From a virus, in the IMG/VR virus record IMGVR_UViG_3300025266_000004, positions 17,337 to 81,336 of that record: a stretch of 64,000 nucleotides of DNA. One strand, written 5' to 3'. The notes under the pieces were generated by a model. The model worked only from the letters and a program-made list of their open reading frames with translations, ran no database searches and was not told where the DNA came from. Position numbers and translations under genes: made by a program. Below, in pieces: positions 1 through 8,670 of the stretch (position 1 is its first letter; the number at the start of each line of letters is the position of its first letter).

Positions 1-504
1 AACAGATAAAGTTCTATATGGTCTATCCTCTACAACCTTCTCAAGAAAGTTAGGACTTAAAGGAAATCCAGCTCTACCATTAAAATATATTACTTTAATG
101 TGAACTAGAGACTTTTCATATACACCTTCAAAAGCTTTAGCTATCATATCAAAGTACTGTTCCCAGTTCTTAGCTTTAGTACCAATACCTTTCTCAGGAA
201 ATACTGCGAAAGCTTCATAAATATGTTTTACTCTAGTATTAAAACCGTCTGCTTTCGTTTGATACTTAGCATCATCTTCATTAATTAGAAACTCTCTGTG
301 TATGTACTCTTTCCCATCAGTAGCTTTAAAATGAAAGTCTAAAACTTTCGACTCCTCTGAATCTTTGTTTGTAAATATATGTGATTTAACAGACAGTAAG
401 TAAGCCTTTGGAAAAATATATTTACCATCTTCTCCTTTATATGGAGGTTCAATAGGTGTTAAATTTCTTGACTTAGTTTCTGTTGTTATTCCAAAATTAC
501 TCAT
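1..504 (-). CDS. Conserved phage protein, 3' end cut by window edge
   Basis: An uninterrupted reading frame starts at ATG 504 and is still open at position 1, giving 168 visible codons. I do not recognise a named family. The visible part is a mixed alpha/beta soluble protein with a motif FPEKGIGTKAKNWEQYF around residues 105-121 and FPLSPNFLEK near the end. It lies downstream of the RecT-like gene and a small acidic protein, all on the minus strand, so a role in single-strand DNA handling or recombination is plausible from context only. A strong hairpin (554-588) separates it from the upstream gene. Confidence 0.75.
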   Translation of the reverse strand, partial: MSNFGITTETKSRNLTPIEPPYKGEDGKYIFPKAYLLSVKSHIFTNKDSEESKVLDFHFKATDGKEYIHREFLINEDDAKYQTKADGFNTRVKHIYEAFAVFPEKGIGTKAKNWEQYFDMIAKAFEGVYEKSLVHIKVIYFNGRAGFPLSPNFLEKVVEDRPYRTLSV

Positions 505-553
505 ATTCTTTGTTTTTATATTATTTTTAACTATTATCTAACTACTTTAATGT

Positions 554-588
554 AATAAAGGTGCTATTGTTATTATAGCACCTTTATT
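554..588 (-). terminator. Hairpin terminator candidate
   Basis: A perfect 13-bp inverted repeat (554-566 pairs with 576-588, 9-nt loop) lies 19 bases after the stop of the 607-1050 gene. The stem is AT-rich at its base with GGTGC in the middle. The U-tract on the minus strand is weak, so it may be a partial terminator or processing hairpin between two co-oriented genes. Confidence 0.55.
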
Positions 589-606
589 ATTATACAGAAT
601 CTTTAA

Positions 607-1050
607 TTACTCTGCTCCTTCTTCGTCTGAATCATCAGAACTTACACCTCTCTTAGACTTAGGCTTAATTTCACCTTTAACTAATACGAAATACTTATCT
701 CCTGACTCTTCATCTACTAAAGGATTTTCAACATCTAACGTATATTCATGTAAATTAGTTGGTTCACCTTCTAATTTTCTCCATGCGTTAGTCGAACTGA
801 AATTCAAACTAGCAGATTTACCAGCTAATTTAGAACCATTTCCTGCACCTGTTCCTTTACCAATAATCATACAATCAGCACCTTCTACTTCAGCATTGTG
901 CATTACTACATAATCTTCAGCTGAGACACCCATTAATTCAGCAGCTGCTTGAGATAATCTCATAGTTCCTTCAGTAGGACTAGTAGTTACGCTTGCAACT
1001 GTTGATTTAGGTGCTCTTGTATTCGTGATTTGGCTTTTAATTTTAAACAT
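607..1050 (-). CDS. Small protein with acidic C-terminal tail
   Basis: A 147-residue protein starting at ATG 1050. The N-terminal third has a segment (around residues 30-50) with RLSQAAAELMGVSAEDYVVM, reminiscent in pattern of AbrB-like or other small beta-barrel nucleic-acid binding folds, but this is only a resemblance. The last 12 residues are strongly acidic (DDSDEEGAE), as in many single-strand DNA binding or recombination accessory proteins. It is followed by a hairpin and preceded closely by the RecT-like gene (29-bp gap), so it is probably co-transcribed with it. Function not assigned. Confidence 0.8.
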   Translation of the reverse strand: MFKIKSQITNTRAPKSTVASVTTSPTEGTMRLSQAAAELMGVSAEDYVVMHNAEVEGADCMIIGKGTGAGNGSKLAGKSASLNFSSTNAWRKLEGEPTNLHEYTLDVENPLVDEESGDKYFVLVKGEIKPKSKRGVSSDDSDEEGAE

Positions 1051-1079
1051 AATTTTTAATTTTTAATTGTTATACTAAT

Positions 1080-1988
1080 TTACTTTTGTTCTTTATCCAG
1101 TTCGTCTGAATTTTTATTGTTGTGGTCTTCTATGATTACAGCATCTTCTATAACTACTTCTTCAACATCATTGTTTGTTTGTACACTCATTATTGGTGTC
1201 TCTTTTATTTCATACTTGATGTTATGCGAGTCTGTTATTTCTGAGGTTTCATATAAACCATTTAATACATCATCTGCTACGATTCTAAAACCAATAGCCA
1301 TTACTCTATTACGGAGCATTGTTTTTTTATTATTTTTCCAGTTGTCCTTTTCGTGTAAATTTTTAAACTCTGAATAATAATAAGTTAGAGTAGTATCTAA
1401 TATTTGACCATCTCCTAATGTTCTTTTAAAACGAATAGTTGTTTTATAGTCAATTACCTTACCCGAAACCTTAACTCTTAGTTTCTTTTGGTCTGCATCT
1501 TTAGGGTCTATATAAATCTGATGAAGTTCATCATCAAAATCTTCCTTTCTAATTACATTTTTATCTGCTGTTAAGTACCCATAAACAGGTTTGTAATCTT
1601 CTAATATTTCATAATGTACATTAGCCTTAATTGCAAGACTTGTCATAATATGAATACCAGTAGAACTAGAAGTATCTGATATATAATGTAGTTGCTCTAT
1701 TGAAGTAACAGGGTCTAAGCCTAGTGCTTTACCTTTCATTACAGCAAATATAGAGTTCTTGTTCAACTTCTTACCCATCATTAAACCACTAAGAGGATTA
1801 ATTCCTATTTCATGACTTAACATAATAGACGCTATAATATCTTGCGGATTATCATGTGGAATCATCTTTGACTTCGCTAAGTCCTCACTAACTTTCTCCA
1901 ACTGTATTGGAGTCATTTTAGTAAGGTCTAAGCTTGTCAATTCAGTAGTTAGACTGTTTGTAGATTTCTTATTTATTTCTTCTGCCAT
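1080..1988 (-). CDS. RecT-like single-strand annealing protein
   Basis: A 302-residue protein. Residues about 25-100 follow the RecT-family pattern: an N-terminal helix, then HEIGINPLSGLMMGKKL and a hydrophobic GKALGLDPVTSIEQL. Residues about 205-250 contain NLHEKDNW..KNNKKTMLRNRVMAIGFR and VLNGLYETSEI, matching the RecT/Red-beta region in which a Trp and an ML..R segment precede the phrase ending in GLY..EE. The last 40 residues are acidic. Known family members anneal complementary single strands in phage recombination and concatemer formation. Close to the SF2 helicase gene. The assignment rests on motif pattern, not on a search. Confidence 0.7.
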   Translation of the reverse strand: MAEEINKKSTNSLTTELTSLDLTKMTPIQLEKVSEDLAKSKMIPHDNPQDIIASIMLSHEIGINPLSGLMMGKKLNKNSIFAVMKGKALGLDPVTSIEQLHYISDTSSSTGIHIMTSLAIKANVHYEILEDYKPVYGYLTADKNVIRKEDFDDELHQIYIDPKDADQKKLRVKVSGKVIDYKTTIRFKRTLGDGQILDTTLTYYYSEFKNLHEKDNWKNNKKTMLRNRVMAIGFRIVADDVLNGLYETSEITDSHNIKYEIKETPIMSVQTNNDVEEVVIEDAVIIEDHNNKNSDELDKEQK

Positions 1989-2094
1989 TTTTTTATGATT
2001 TTATAATTAAACAGTAGTGTTTAGTTACTTTTAATTGCCATGTTTAAATCATACTCAAATATACGATATATATTTCGTTAAAAAAAACTTTATA

Positions 2095-2601
2095 TCACTT
2101 TTTTTGAATATTTTTTTTTAATTTTTCTATCTCATTCCAAAACTGTAGCTTTATAAAATCTGTAATACTTGGTAACCCTATATTCTCCTTTATAGCGTAT
2201 TTAACAAGTCGTTTAATTTTTGTATGCTTCACTTTAGAAAAATCTATTTCCTCAGTATACAGTATCTTAAATTGATACTTATCAATAGATTTTTGTTGTA
2301 TAGGATATATTTCATATATTTCATAAGCACCGTATTTATCTAATAAATACTTATTAAGTTTCTCAGTTGTTACATACTTATTAATCTCTGTAGTACTATT
2401 AGTCACTTTAAGTAAACCTCTAGCTACTAAATCATCTATATTTCTTTGTCCTATTGTCGTATTGTCATTAGAAGGGTATAAACCTATATATCTCCTTAGT
2501 AGACTGAACTTTTTAGTGTGCAAAGTGTACAAATAAAAAAACTGTACTTGTGTTATACCTAAATCTTCTAAAGTATCTACATATTCTTTTAAATTTATCA
2601 T
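2095..2601 (-). CDS. Conserved protein with possible winged-helix domain
   Basis: A 168-residue basic protein. Residues about 1-80 are helical with a possible winged-helix layout (NLKEYVDTLEDLGITQVQFFYLY, then DDLVARGLLKVTN). The C-terminal 40 residues (IKRLVKYAIKENIGLPSITDFIKLQFWNEIEKL) resemble segments of crAss-like and other Bacteroidota phage replication accessory proteins. Its stop region overlaps nothing downstream; its start overlaps the end of the SF2 helicase gene by 4 bases (ATGA), so translation is coupled. Possibly a helicase partner; function is inferred from position only. Confidence 0.75.
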   Translation of the reverse strand: MINLKEYVDTLEDLGITQVQFFYLYTLHTKKFSLLRRYIGLYPSNDNTTIGQRNIDDLVARGLLKVTNSTTEINKYVTTEKLNKYLLDKYGAYEIYEIYPIQQKSIDKYQFKILYTEEIDFSKVKHTKIKRLVKYAIKENIGLPSITDFIKLQFWNEIEKLKKNIQKK

Positions 2602-4028
2602 TTTATTTCATATTTTATTTCGTTAATTGTATTTACATTTATTATTTCGTGTATAGAACTGTATTGTCTACTAGTTAACCACTCTTGATCTTTAGTATGT
2701 TTAAAATATATGTTAATAAGTAGTGCTTTTTCATACTTACCGTCTTTATTAACCCTTTTAACTCTTCCGCCTCTTTGTTTATACTGTATAGGATTCGATG
2801 TACCACTAGTAGTAAGACCTAAATCAATATCATTTTCATCAAAACCTCTATCTAATGCACTTGCTGTACACATAATTCGAGCTACATTACTTCTAAACAA
2901 TTCAATAGCTCTTTTCTTTAGTCTAGTTATTCCATGTTTAGATACTTTACCAGTCTTAAGATTAGGTAACATCTGAGTTTGTAGATTACTATGATAAGCA
3001 ACACTCACAAGCTCATCTATTTCATCTTTCAGTTTGTCACAAAGTTCATCAGCGAAATCAGTTGATTGACTAAAACAAATAGTCTTCAAAGTATTAAACT
3101 TTTTAAGTACTTCTACAGCACAATCTAGCTTAGTATTAGAATTATATAACAACTCCTTTCTTTTCCTAGTATAAGCCATCAAAGACTTAGCGTACATAAT
3201 GATTGCAAAAGGACTCCAATTCTTATTTATTTCGTTATTCTCAGGAGTAGATGGTAAATTAGGTTTCCACCCGTTAGCTTCAGCCCACTTTCTACACCAT
3301 TCCATATTACGAAGTTCAACACCTCTTTCGTCCTTACCACCACCTAGACATTTAGTACTTAATGAAAATCCTTGGTCACCAAACATTTGAAGTAGTTCTG
3401 TAATAGATTCAGAATAGTGTTCATACTGTTTTCTTTCATCAGGCTTTAAATCAATTCCTAAATTGTATTCAATAAAGTTTGAAAGCCACCCTTCCTCAAT
3501 AGCTTCTTCTTCTGTTATATAATCAACAACAGGACAATACACATCAAGTATATCACTAACTTCCTTTCTATCTTTATATGTAGCAGTTAGTCCAAGTAGA
3601 AATTTAGTCATAACAATATCACCTCTTAATAAAGCTTGTCGGTCTTCATTGACGTACTCATGTATCTCATCGAGGATAGACATATAACAACTTACTCTTT
3701 CCAATGCACCCATAACTGTATTAATAACACGAATCTTGAAGTATTTTTCAAGTACTGCTTTACTATCAAAATAATCTAGTATTTTGTCTTCCCATTGTTC
3801 TTTCATAGGAACACTAGGTACAGTAATATGAAAAGTATAATCAAAATCATGCTCTATATTAGCTTCAATAATATTACTACATATTAATAAAGTAGTAAAC
3901 GTCTTACCAAAACCAGTAGGATATACAAGTGTACCGTGTCCATTCTTAATACTACCTTGTATCTTACTTGTCTTCCACTTCTGTCCACCTTGTACTTGTC
4001 GAGAAAATTTATCATCGTCTATCTTCAT
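2598..4028 (-). CDS. SF2 DNA helicase (UvsW/SNF2-type)
   Basis: A 476-residue helicase. Motifs in order: Walker A PTGFGKT (37-43), DEIH Walker B (120-123), motif III LTAT (147-150), a SQSTDFADEL segment typical of motif IV, and motifs V/VI ALDRGFDENDIDLGL followed by QYKQRGGRVKR. This is the full set for superfamily 2. crAss-like phages commonly carry a helicase of this class next to the polymerase; proposed roles are fork remodelling or origin unwinding. The length is compact, with only the two RecA-like domains and no clear accessory domain. Overlaps the next gene by 4 bases. Confidence 0.92.
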   Translation of the reverse strand: MKIDDDKFSRQVQGGQKWKTSKIQGSIKNGHGTLVYPTGFGKTFTTLLICSNIIEANIEHDFDYTFHITVPSVPMKEQWEDKILDYFDSKAVLEKYFKIRVINTVMGALERVSCYMSILDEIHEYVNEDRQALLRGDIVMTKFLLGLTATYKDRKEVSDILDVYCPVVDYITEEEAIEEGWLSNFIEYNLGIDLKPDERKQYEHYSESITELLQMFGDQGFSLSTKCLGGGKDERGVELRNMEWCRKWAEANGWKPNLPSTPENNEINKNWSPFAIIMYAKSLMAYTRKRKELLYNSNTKLDCAVEVLKKFNTLKTICFSQSTDFADELCDKLKDEIDELVSVAYHSNLQTQMLPNLKTGKVSKHGITRLKKRAIELFRSNVARIMCTASALDRGFDENDIDLGLTTSGTSNPIQYKQRGGRVKRVNKDGKYEKALLINIYFKHTKDQEWLTSRQYSSIHEIINVNTINEIKYEIK

Positions 4029-4031
4029 ATA

Positions 4032-4325
4032 TTAAGCTTTTTTAAAATGGTGTGAAACAAACGGTTGTGTAGGGTATTCTTTCAAATATACAACACCACA
4101 ATTCATATCACTTAAATCGGCATTAACAAACTCTAATACATTATATGTTTTATCTTCTTTTATATTGTCGTATAAATCAGAATATAAATTTATTATATTA
4201 ACTTTGTCTTTAGCTTTAAATTCAGTATTCGGTATTTCTATTGGTTCTCTTCTTTTCAGAGGAGGATTTTTATATCCTTTAGCAGGTGGTTTTTTAATCT
4301 TTAATTTTATTTTTATTTTAGTCAT
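4032..4325 (-). CDS. Small basic hypothetical protein
   Basis: A 97-residue protein with a Lys/Pro-rich N-terminus (KIKIKLKIKKPPAKGYKNPPLKRR) followed by a soluble domain of about 60 residues. Start ATG 4325 overlaps the end of the upstream membrane protein gene by 4 bases, and the stop lies 3 bases before the SF2 helicase start, so it sits inside a tight operon. No family recognised. Confidence 0.75.
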   Translation of the reverse strand: MTKIKIKLKIKKPPAKGYKNPPLKRREPIEIPNTEFKAKDKVNIINLYSDLYDNIKEDKTYNVLEFVNADLSDMNCGVVYLKEYPTQPFVSHHFKKA

Positions 4326-5014
4326 AATTTTATTATATTATACTGTAGTCCGACACCAATGTAAATCTTAGGTGTAAAATCACTTGTTATACCGTAACTT
4401 ACATTCGGTCCAATACCAATCTTTTTATCTTTAAGTTTGATTCTATATGTTCTTGTATCTTTTACAGAACTATAAGGATTGTAATTAGTCACTTTAGCAT
4501 ATGGTAAACTCTTAAATAAAGAGATTTTCTCTCTACCTATTACTACACTATATTTATTCTTAACTTTGAAATTCAATAATGTACTATCTTTAGTAGCTAC
4601 TATATTATAATCAACCCATTTGTCATTGTATAAAGTTGTATATACAGCGTTAGAGTCTTTGTAAAATACATTAGTTACAGAAGACTTGTCTATATTAGTT
4701 TCACCTTCAAATACTGTAGCAGAACCACCTCTCTTAATTTCCTTCTTAAAATCATTCACTGTGTTCTGTAATTCTAGTATTAAAGAATCAGTTGTTTTAA
4801 ATCTTAGAAAGTTATTAATATCAGTAGTCTCTATAGCTTCTCTTTTAGTCACCTCTCTGTTGTATTTGTCTCTATACCGTGATATTTCACTATTAACGGC
4901 TGATACAACATTCGACATATCATTATATCTACTTGTTTTAACAGACAATAAGATATACAAAAGAATACTAACTACAGTACCTAAAATAGCTACATATTTA
5001 TATATTTTTTCCAT
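4322..5014 (-). CDS. Membrane-anchored protein, spanin-like layout
   Basis: A 230-residue protein with a single N-terminal membrane segment (about residues 8-27), a charged helical stretch likely to form a coiled coil (35-95), and a C-terminal half rich in beta strands that ends in GIGPNVSYGITSDFTPKIYIGVGLQYNIIKL-type alternating residues, like the last strands of an outer-membrane beta domain. Many Bacteroidota phages carry proteins of this layout. An inner-membrane anchor joined to an outer-membrane-like end would suit a one-gene spanin or a host envelope modifier. It lies between the polymerase and helicase genes, away from the late lysis genes, which argues for caution. Confidence 0.7.
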   Translation of the reverse strand: MEKIYKYVAILGTVVSILLYILLSVKTSRYNDMSNVVSAVNSEISRYRDKYNREVTKREAIETTDINNFLRFKTTDSLILELQNTVNDFKKEIKRGGSATVFEGETNIDKSSVTNVFYKDSNAVYTTLYNDKWVDYNIVATKDSTLLNFKVKNKYSVVIGREKISLFKSLPYAKVTNYNPYSSVKDTRTYRIKLKDKKIGIGPNVSYGITSDFTPKIYIGVGLQYNIIKL

Positions 5015-5064
5015 AGTGGTTTCGTGGTTTTGTGGTTTTACAAATTGGTTCTTCTACGGTATTA

Positions 5065-7314
5065 TTACTTAGTCCAAGTGTCTTTCACTTCGTAGTCTGC
5101 GCCCATCTTAAAATTATGTAAATATCTATTAGAAACTTCACACATTTTATCAGCTATATATTGAGGGAAGAATTCATACTTCTTTGTGTCCTTAAAATCA
5201 TATATCAATTCATCATGTACTTGTCCTAACATATTACAATCCCAGTTATTCTTATCAATATCAGCTTGTATCTCTACCATTGCCTCTTTTAACATATCTG
5301 CCTGAGTTCCACTAATAGGAATATTTCGAGCCTGTCCATCGACTGCTATCTTATCCATAAAGTCTAACTCATAATTATACTTTTTAGCATCCAAAACTTT
5401 AGGAAACCAAATCCTAGAATTAGTTCTTCTATTAAGTACTAAGTAACCTTTATCTAAAGCTCTATTAACATTATTCTCAACCATTCTAAATGTGTCAGGT
5501 ATTTCAGATTTAATTGAAGCTATATAAATAGCACCTTCAAATTTAGGTATATTAAGAGTTTTTCCAGCTTTTTTATCATGACAACCGTAAACACTACCAA
5601 AAGTCAAGTTTTTACATGGTTTTCTATGTGATTTATTGTTGACTTTTTTGGATACTTCGAAATTCTTTGCTTTATCTAACAAATCCTTAATCATATCTCT
5701 ATTTTCAACAGTCTTTTGTAACTTTCCTGTCTCCCAGTCACTTTTTGCTTTCTTAAATCTATCGTGATATATCTTTTTCCACCCAGCCATAGCCATATGA
5801 GAGTGTATATCTTTACTAGACAACTCAAGTAGACGTGCATCTTGTGCTTTACTAGCCATTACAGTAATTTCTGCACCACTTAAATCACAAGTTATAACTT
5901 TATACCCTTCATCTGTACCAAAACATTCTCTTAAATCTATTTTAGCAGGTACATTTTGATTATTAAACTTGTCAGGTTCACTTCTACCACCTCCTGAATT
6001 AAGTCTACTATTAGCAGTAAAACACTGTCCAAAAGAAGTATGTAATTTACCAGTTATAGGATTAATCTTTTCAAGGTAATTCTCACCAAAGTTATTAATC
6101 TCTGTTTGAGCACCTTTATAAGTAGACAGTAGACCTAAGAAACCAGCCATAGGAGTATCAAAATTGGTAATCAAAAAAGCTTCTAACTCTTTAGAATTAG
6201 TAGTAAATTCATCACCTGATATCCTCTTAACTATCTTACCTTTAGTATTAATTGAAGGCACAGCATAATTACTTTTTTTAGTAGGTAGTGTTTGACCTAA
6301 TCTACTAAAGATTTCAACTATTTGTGTAGAACTACCGTAATTGATATTACCAACATTCTGTTTAGGTTTACTAGCAATACCAGTTAAAGCTTTTAAACTA
6401 ACAGGTTCACCAAATAGCCCTACATTGACTTGTGAAATAGGTTTATTTCTAACTCTATCAAACTTACCACCAACCATAAACAACCTCTCATTAGTACCTT
6501 TCAGTAAAGTATCTCTTAAAGTTCTTACAGTTTTATCTAGTTCACATTGTGTTTCATATACGATTTCTTTGTTCTTATTAATGTTCTCAGTCCACTTCTC
6601 TTTATTCAGTATATAACCTCTTAATTCAGCTAATCCTAAAACTCTTGACAAAGGAAACTCAATACCATCTAATAAAAAGTGCATATCATGTTTATCAATG
6701 AACACCATTTGAGCAAGTCTTAACTTGAATAAAGGAGCAATATCACCAGCAGCATATTCAATCTGATCATTAGTAAAAGAAAACCTGTCCTTATTACCAC
6801 CTACAAACTGCATACGAACATCTTTATCCATAGCTTCAGGTTTCTCTCTAAGTCTACGCATTAAAACATTATCTAATCTAGCACTTAAACCCATATTTTG
6901 TACAAGTCTTTGTTCAGCTAACATAGTATCATATATAATCTTGAAGTCTATATTCCAGTGTTGCTTAGACATCTTATAATCAAACTTAAGATTATGACCA
7001 AGAAGACAAACTTCGTCTTTATAATCATCTAATCTATCTGTTACATAAGCTCTTATAAAACTATCTGTACAGTCAATTATAAACTGATGTTCTTCATTAC
7101 CAAGAATAATCAATAAAGGATGACTCTTATAAGCATCTAAACCAGTAGTCTCTAAATCATACCCTAATAAAGGTTTACCATTGTGTTTGTGTTTTGCATT
7201 TATTATTAAATCATCTAAAAAATCATCCAAGATGTTTAAGTCTTTGGATGATTTTAAAGCGATAACTTCACTACTTTTTACAGTCTTGTTTTTATCTGAG
7301 TAGAAATATATCAT
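5065..7314 (-). CDS. polA: DNA polymerase I family (family A) with 3'-5' exonuclease
   Basis: A 749-residue replicative polymerase. The proofreading domain has ExoI DLET (53-56), ExoII HNLKFD (107-112) and ExoIII YAAGD (187-191). The polymerase domain has motif A CDLSGAE (476-482), motif B with R564, K568 and FGSVYG (572-577), and motif C QVHDELIYD (698-706). The RLNSGGGRSEPDKFNNQNVP segment (437-456) is the usual thumb-to-palm sequence of phage Pol I. No 5'-nuclease domain. Family A polymerases occur in one branch of crAss-like phages, others using family B. Its start overlaps the stop of the next upstream gene by 4 bases. Confidence 0.97.
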   Translation of the reverse strand: MIYFYSDKNKTVKSSEVIALKSSKDLNILDDFLDDLIINAKHKHNGKPLLGYDLETTGLDAYKSHPLLIILGNEEHQFIIDCTDSFIRAYVTDRLDDYKDEVCLLGHNLKFDYKMSKQHWNIDFKIIYDTMLAEQRLVQNMGLSARLDNVLMRRLREKPEAMDKDVRMQFVGGNKDRFSFTNDQIEYAAGDIAPLFKLRLAQMVFIDKHDMHFLLDGIEFPLSRVLGLAELRGYILNKEKWTENINKNKEIVYETQCELDKTVRTLRDTLLKGTNERLFMVGGKFDRVRNKPISQVNVGLFGEPVSLKALTGIASKPKQNVGNINYGSSTQIVEIFSRLGQTLPTKKSNYAVPSINTKGKIVKRISGDEFTTNSKELEAFLITNFDTPMAGFLGLLSTYKGAQTEINNFGENYLEKINPITGKLHTSFGQCFTANSRLNSGGGRSEPDKFNNQNVPAKIDLRECFGTDEGYKVITCDLSGAEITVMASKAQDARLLELSSKDIHSHMAMAGWKKIYHDRFKKAKSDWETGKLQKTVENRDMIKDLLDKAKNFEVSKKVNNKSHRKPCKNLTFGSVYGCHDKKAGKTLNIPKFEGAIYIASIKSEIPDTFRMVENNVNRALDKGYLVLNRRTNSRIWFPKVLDAKKYNYELDFMDKIAVDGQARNIPISGTQADMLKEAMVEIQADIDKNNWDCNMLGQVHDELIYDFKDTKKYEFFPQYIADKMCEVSNRYLHNFKMGADYEVKDTWTK

Positions 7315-7823
7315 TTTACATTTTTTAAATTAATAGAGTCTTTAGCAAAAATTACATAATTACTCCAATGTTTAATTATTTTTGTATCTTTTGGTAAATC
7401 ATAAGATAATTGTATAAATAAAGCATCTTCTAAAGCACCTTCATAAGAGTCCCATACTCCACCTAAATTAGGACCACAATGAACACTCCATCCTAAATTA
7501 GTGCCACCATCATGCTTACACATAGCCCAATAATAACCACTTGCGTTTCTATGTATCTCAATGTGTACACCTCTAGTCTCTCTAATGTATCTTTGTAAAA
7601 GTGATTGTGTAGGAGCTGTATAATAATTACTACATAAATGTTTATAATTGTGATTTTCAAACAAATCTTCTAAATCTACTCTAAAATCTACATCTGTACT
7701 ACTACCGTTTTCTAAGTAAGGTTCAAGTAATTTTCCATCTTTATAGTAATGTAAACATTCTATTTCAAACCCTTTTTCTTTAGCTAATTTAGCTGTCTTG
7801 AAACTAATTAATTCATCTTTCAT
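7311..7823 (-). CDS. Conserved phage/mobile-element protein (TAPTQSLLQRYIRE motif)
   Basis: A 170-residue soluble protein. It starts FKTAKLAKEKGFEIEC and carries TAPTQSLLQRYIRETRGVHIEI (about residues 89-110) and a later SYEGALEDAL. This combination is familiar from many short Bacteroidota phage and integrative-element proteins of unknown function. Four-base overlaps with the polymerase gene and with the upstream secreted protein show translational coupling. No catalytic motif is visible. Confidence 0.8.
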   Translation of the reverse strand: MKDELISFKTAKLAKEKGFEIECLHYYKDGKLLEPYLENGSSTDVDFRVDLEDLFENHNYKHLCSNYYTAPTQSLLQRYIRETRGVHIEIHRNASGYYWAMCKHDGGTNLGWSVHCGPNLGGVWDSYEGALEDALFIQLSYDLPKDTKIIKHWSNYVIFAKDSINLKNVK

Positions 7824-8188
7824 TTTGTCTGTTTTAGTTTATCAATATATAAAGGATCTTCCGCATACCCGCGGTCAACTAAAAATGTATAGTAATCACC
7901 ACCTTTAAAGTGTCTCTTTTGCCATCTTGAATAATAGTCTACACTATCTTTCCAGTTATCAAACTTAATATACTGTTTCTTATAGTAGAATCCGAAAATA
8001 TTATTAACGTCTCTACTACAATTTACACACTTTAAATGACCTGTCTCTAATAGTATCTGCTTTAGTACTATATCCTTATGTTCAATTGTCGTACTATTCA
8101 AGTATTTTTCTACACTATCGCGGTTTTGCGAATAGCCTGTAATAGAAAGAATTGTGGTTGTCGACATTAATAATATTATCTTTTTCAT
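7820..8188 (-). CDS. Secreted glucosaminidase-like (lysozyme-type) protein
   Basis: A 122-residue protein with a signal peptide (residues 1-20: Lys-Lys, hydrophobic core, cleavage near GYS-Q). The mature part has the glucosaminidase (FlgJ C-domain/Lyz2) signature in miniature: ILLETGH with candidate catalytic Glu49, NNIFGF (62-67), a W..SVDYYSRWQ helix and the C-terminal GYAEDPLYIDKLK. The family cleaves the glycan strand of peptidoglycan. At about 100 mature residues it is shorter than usual (about 140-160). Early placement, outside the late lysis genes, suggests local wall remodelling or modification of an infected cell, but this is inference. Confidence 0.75.
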   Translation of the reverse strand: MKKIILLMSTTTILSITGYSQNRDSVEKYLNSTTIEHKDIVLKQILLETGHLKCVNCSRDVNNIFGFYYKKQYIKFDNWKDSVDYYSRWQKRHFKGGDYYTFLVDRGYAEDPLYIDKLKQTK

Positions 8189-8192
8189 ATTG

Positions 8193-8426
8193 TTATTTGT
8201 TATTTTTATAGAATATTGTATTAGTATTAGTAACTTCTATTTCTAATCCTTCTATAAAGAACCAATTATCTTTTGTTCTTACTATTTTAGTTACTCCTTT
8301 TTTACCAACTTCATAATCATCATACCAATCTTGGTAACCATCTTGTAGATTACCATTTTGATGCCAATTTGTTATTAATCTGATAATTTCTTTATTCTCT
8401 ATAATTTCTTCATAATCTTCATCCAT
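8193..8426 (-). CDS. Small acidic hypothetical protein
   Basis: A 77-residue protein with an acidic N-terminus (DEDYEEIIENKEII) and a WHQNGNLQDGYQDWYDDYEVG segment. Tightly packed between neighbours (2-4 bases), so it is part of the replication operon. No family recognised. Confidence 0.7.
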   Translation of the reverse strand: MDEDYEEIIENKEIIRLITNWHQNGNLQDGYQDWYDDYEVGKKGVTKIVRTKDNWFFIEGLEIEVTNTNTIFYKNNK

Positions 8427-8428
8427 AA

Positions 8429-8656
8429 TTATACCATTTCAAATTTATACACTTTTCTTTCTCCTGCAATAGCTTGTGCAAGTTGTTTACAATTAGCATG
8501 ACTAGGGTTAAATTGACTACTTGGTGTAACTACTTGTTTCTCTTTACAATCACCTTGAATATCTAATTCTCCTAAATAGATAACTAACTTAGTACCACCA
8601 CTAGTCTTAGTTTTAACTTCATTCTCACTTGTTACTCCTTTTATTGTTTCTAACAT
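8429..8656 (-). CDS. Small hypothetical protein
   Basis: A 75-residue protein of mixed charge with two Cys residues (in GDCKEK and ANCKQLAQ). Lies directly downstream of the SF1 helicase gene with a 14-base gap. No recognisable domain. Confidence 0.65.
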   Translation of the reverse strand: MLETIKGVTSENEVKTKTSGGTKLVIYLGELDIQGDCKEKQVVTPSSQFNPSHANCKQLAQAIAGERKVYKFEMV

Positions 8657-8670
8657 TTTATTTGTTTTTA

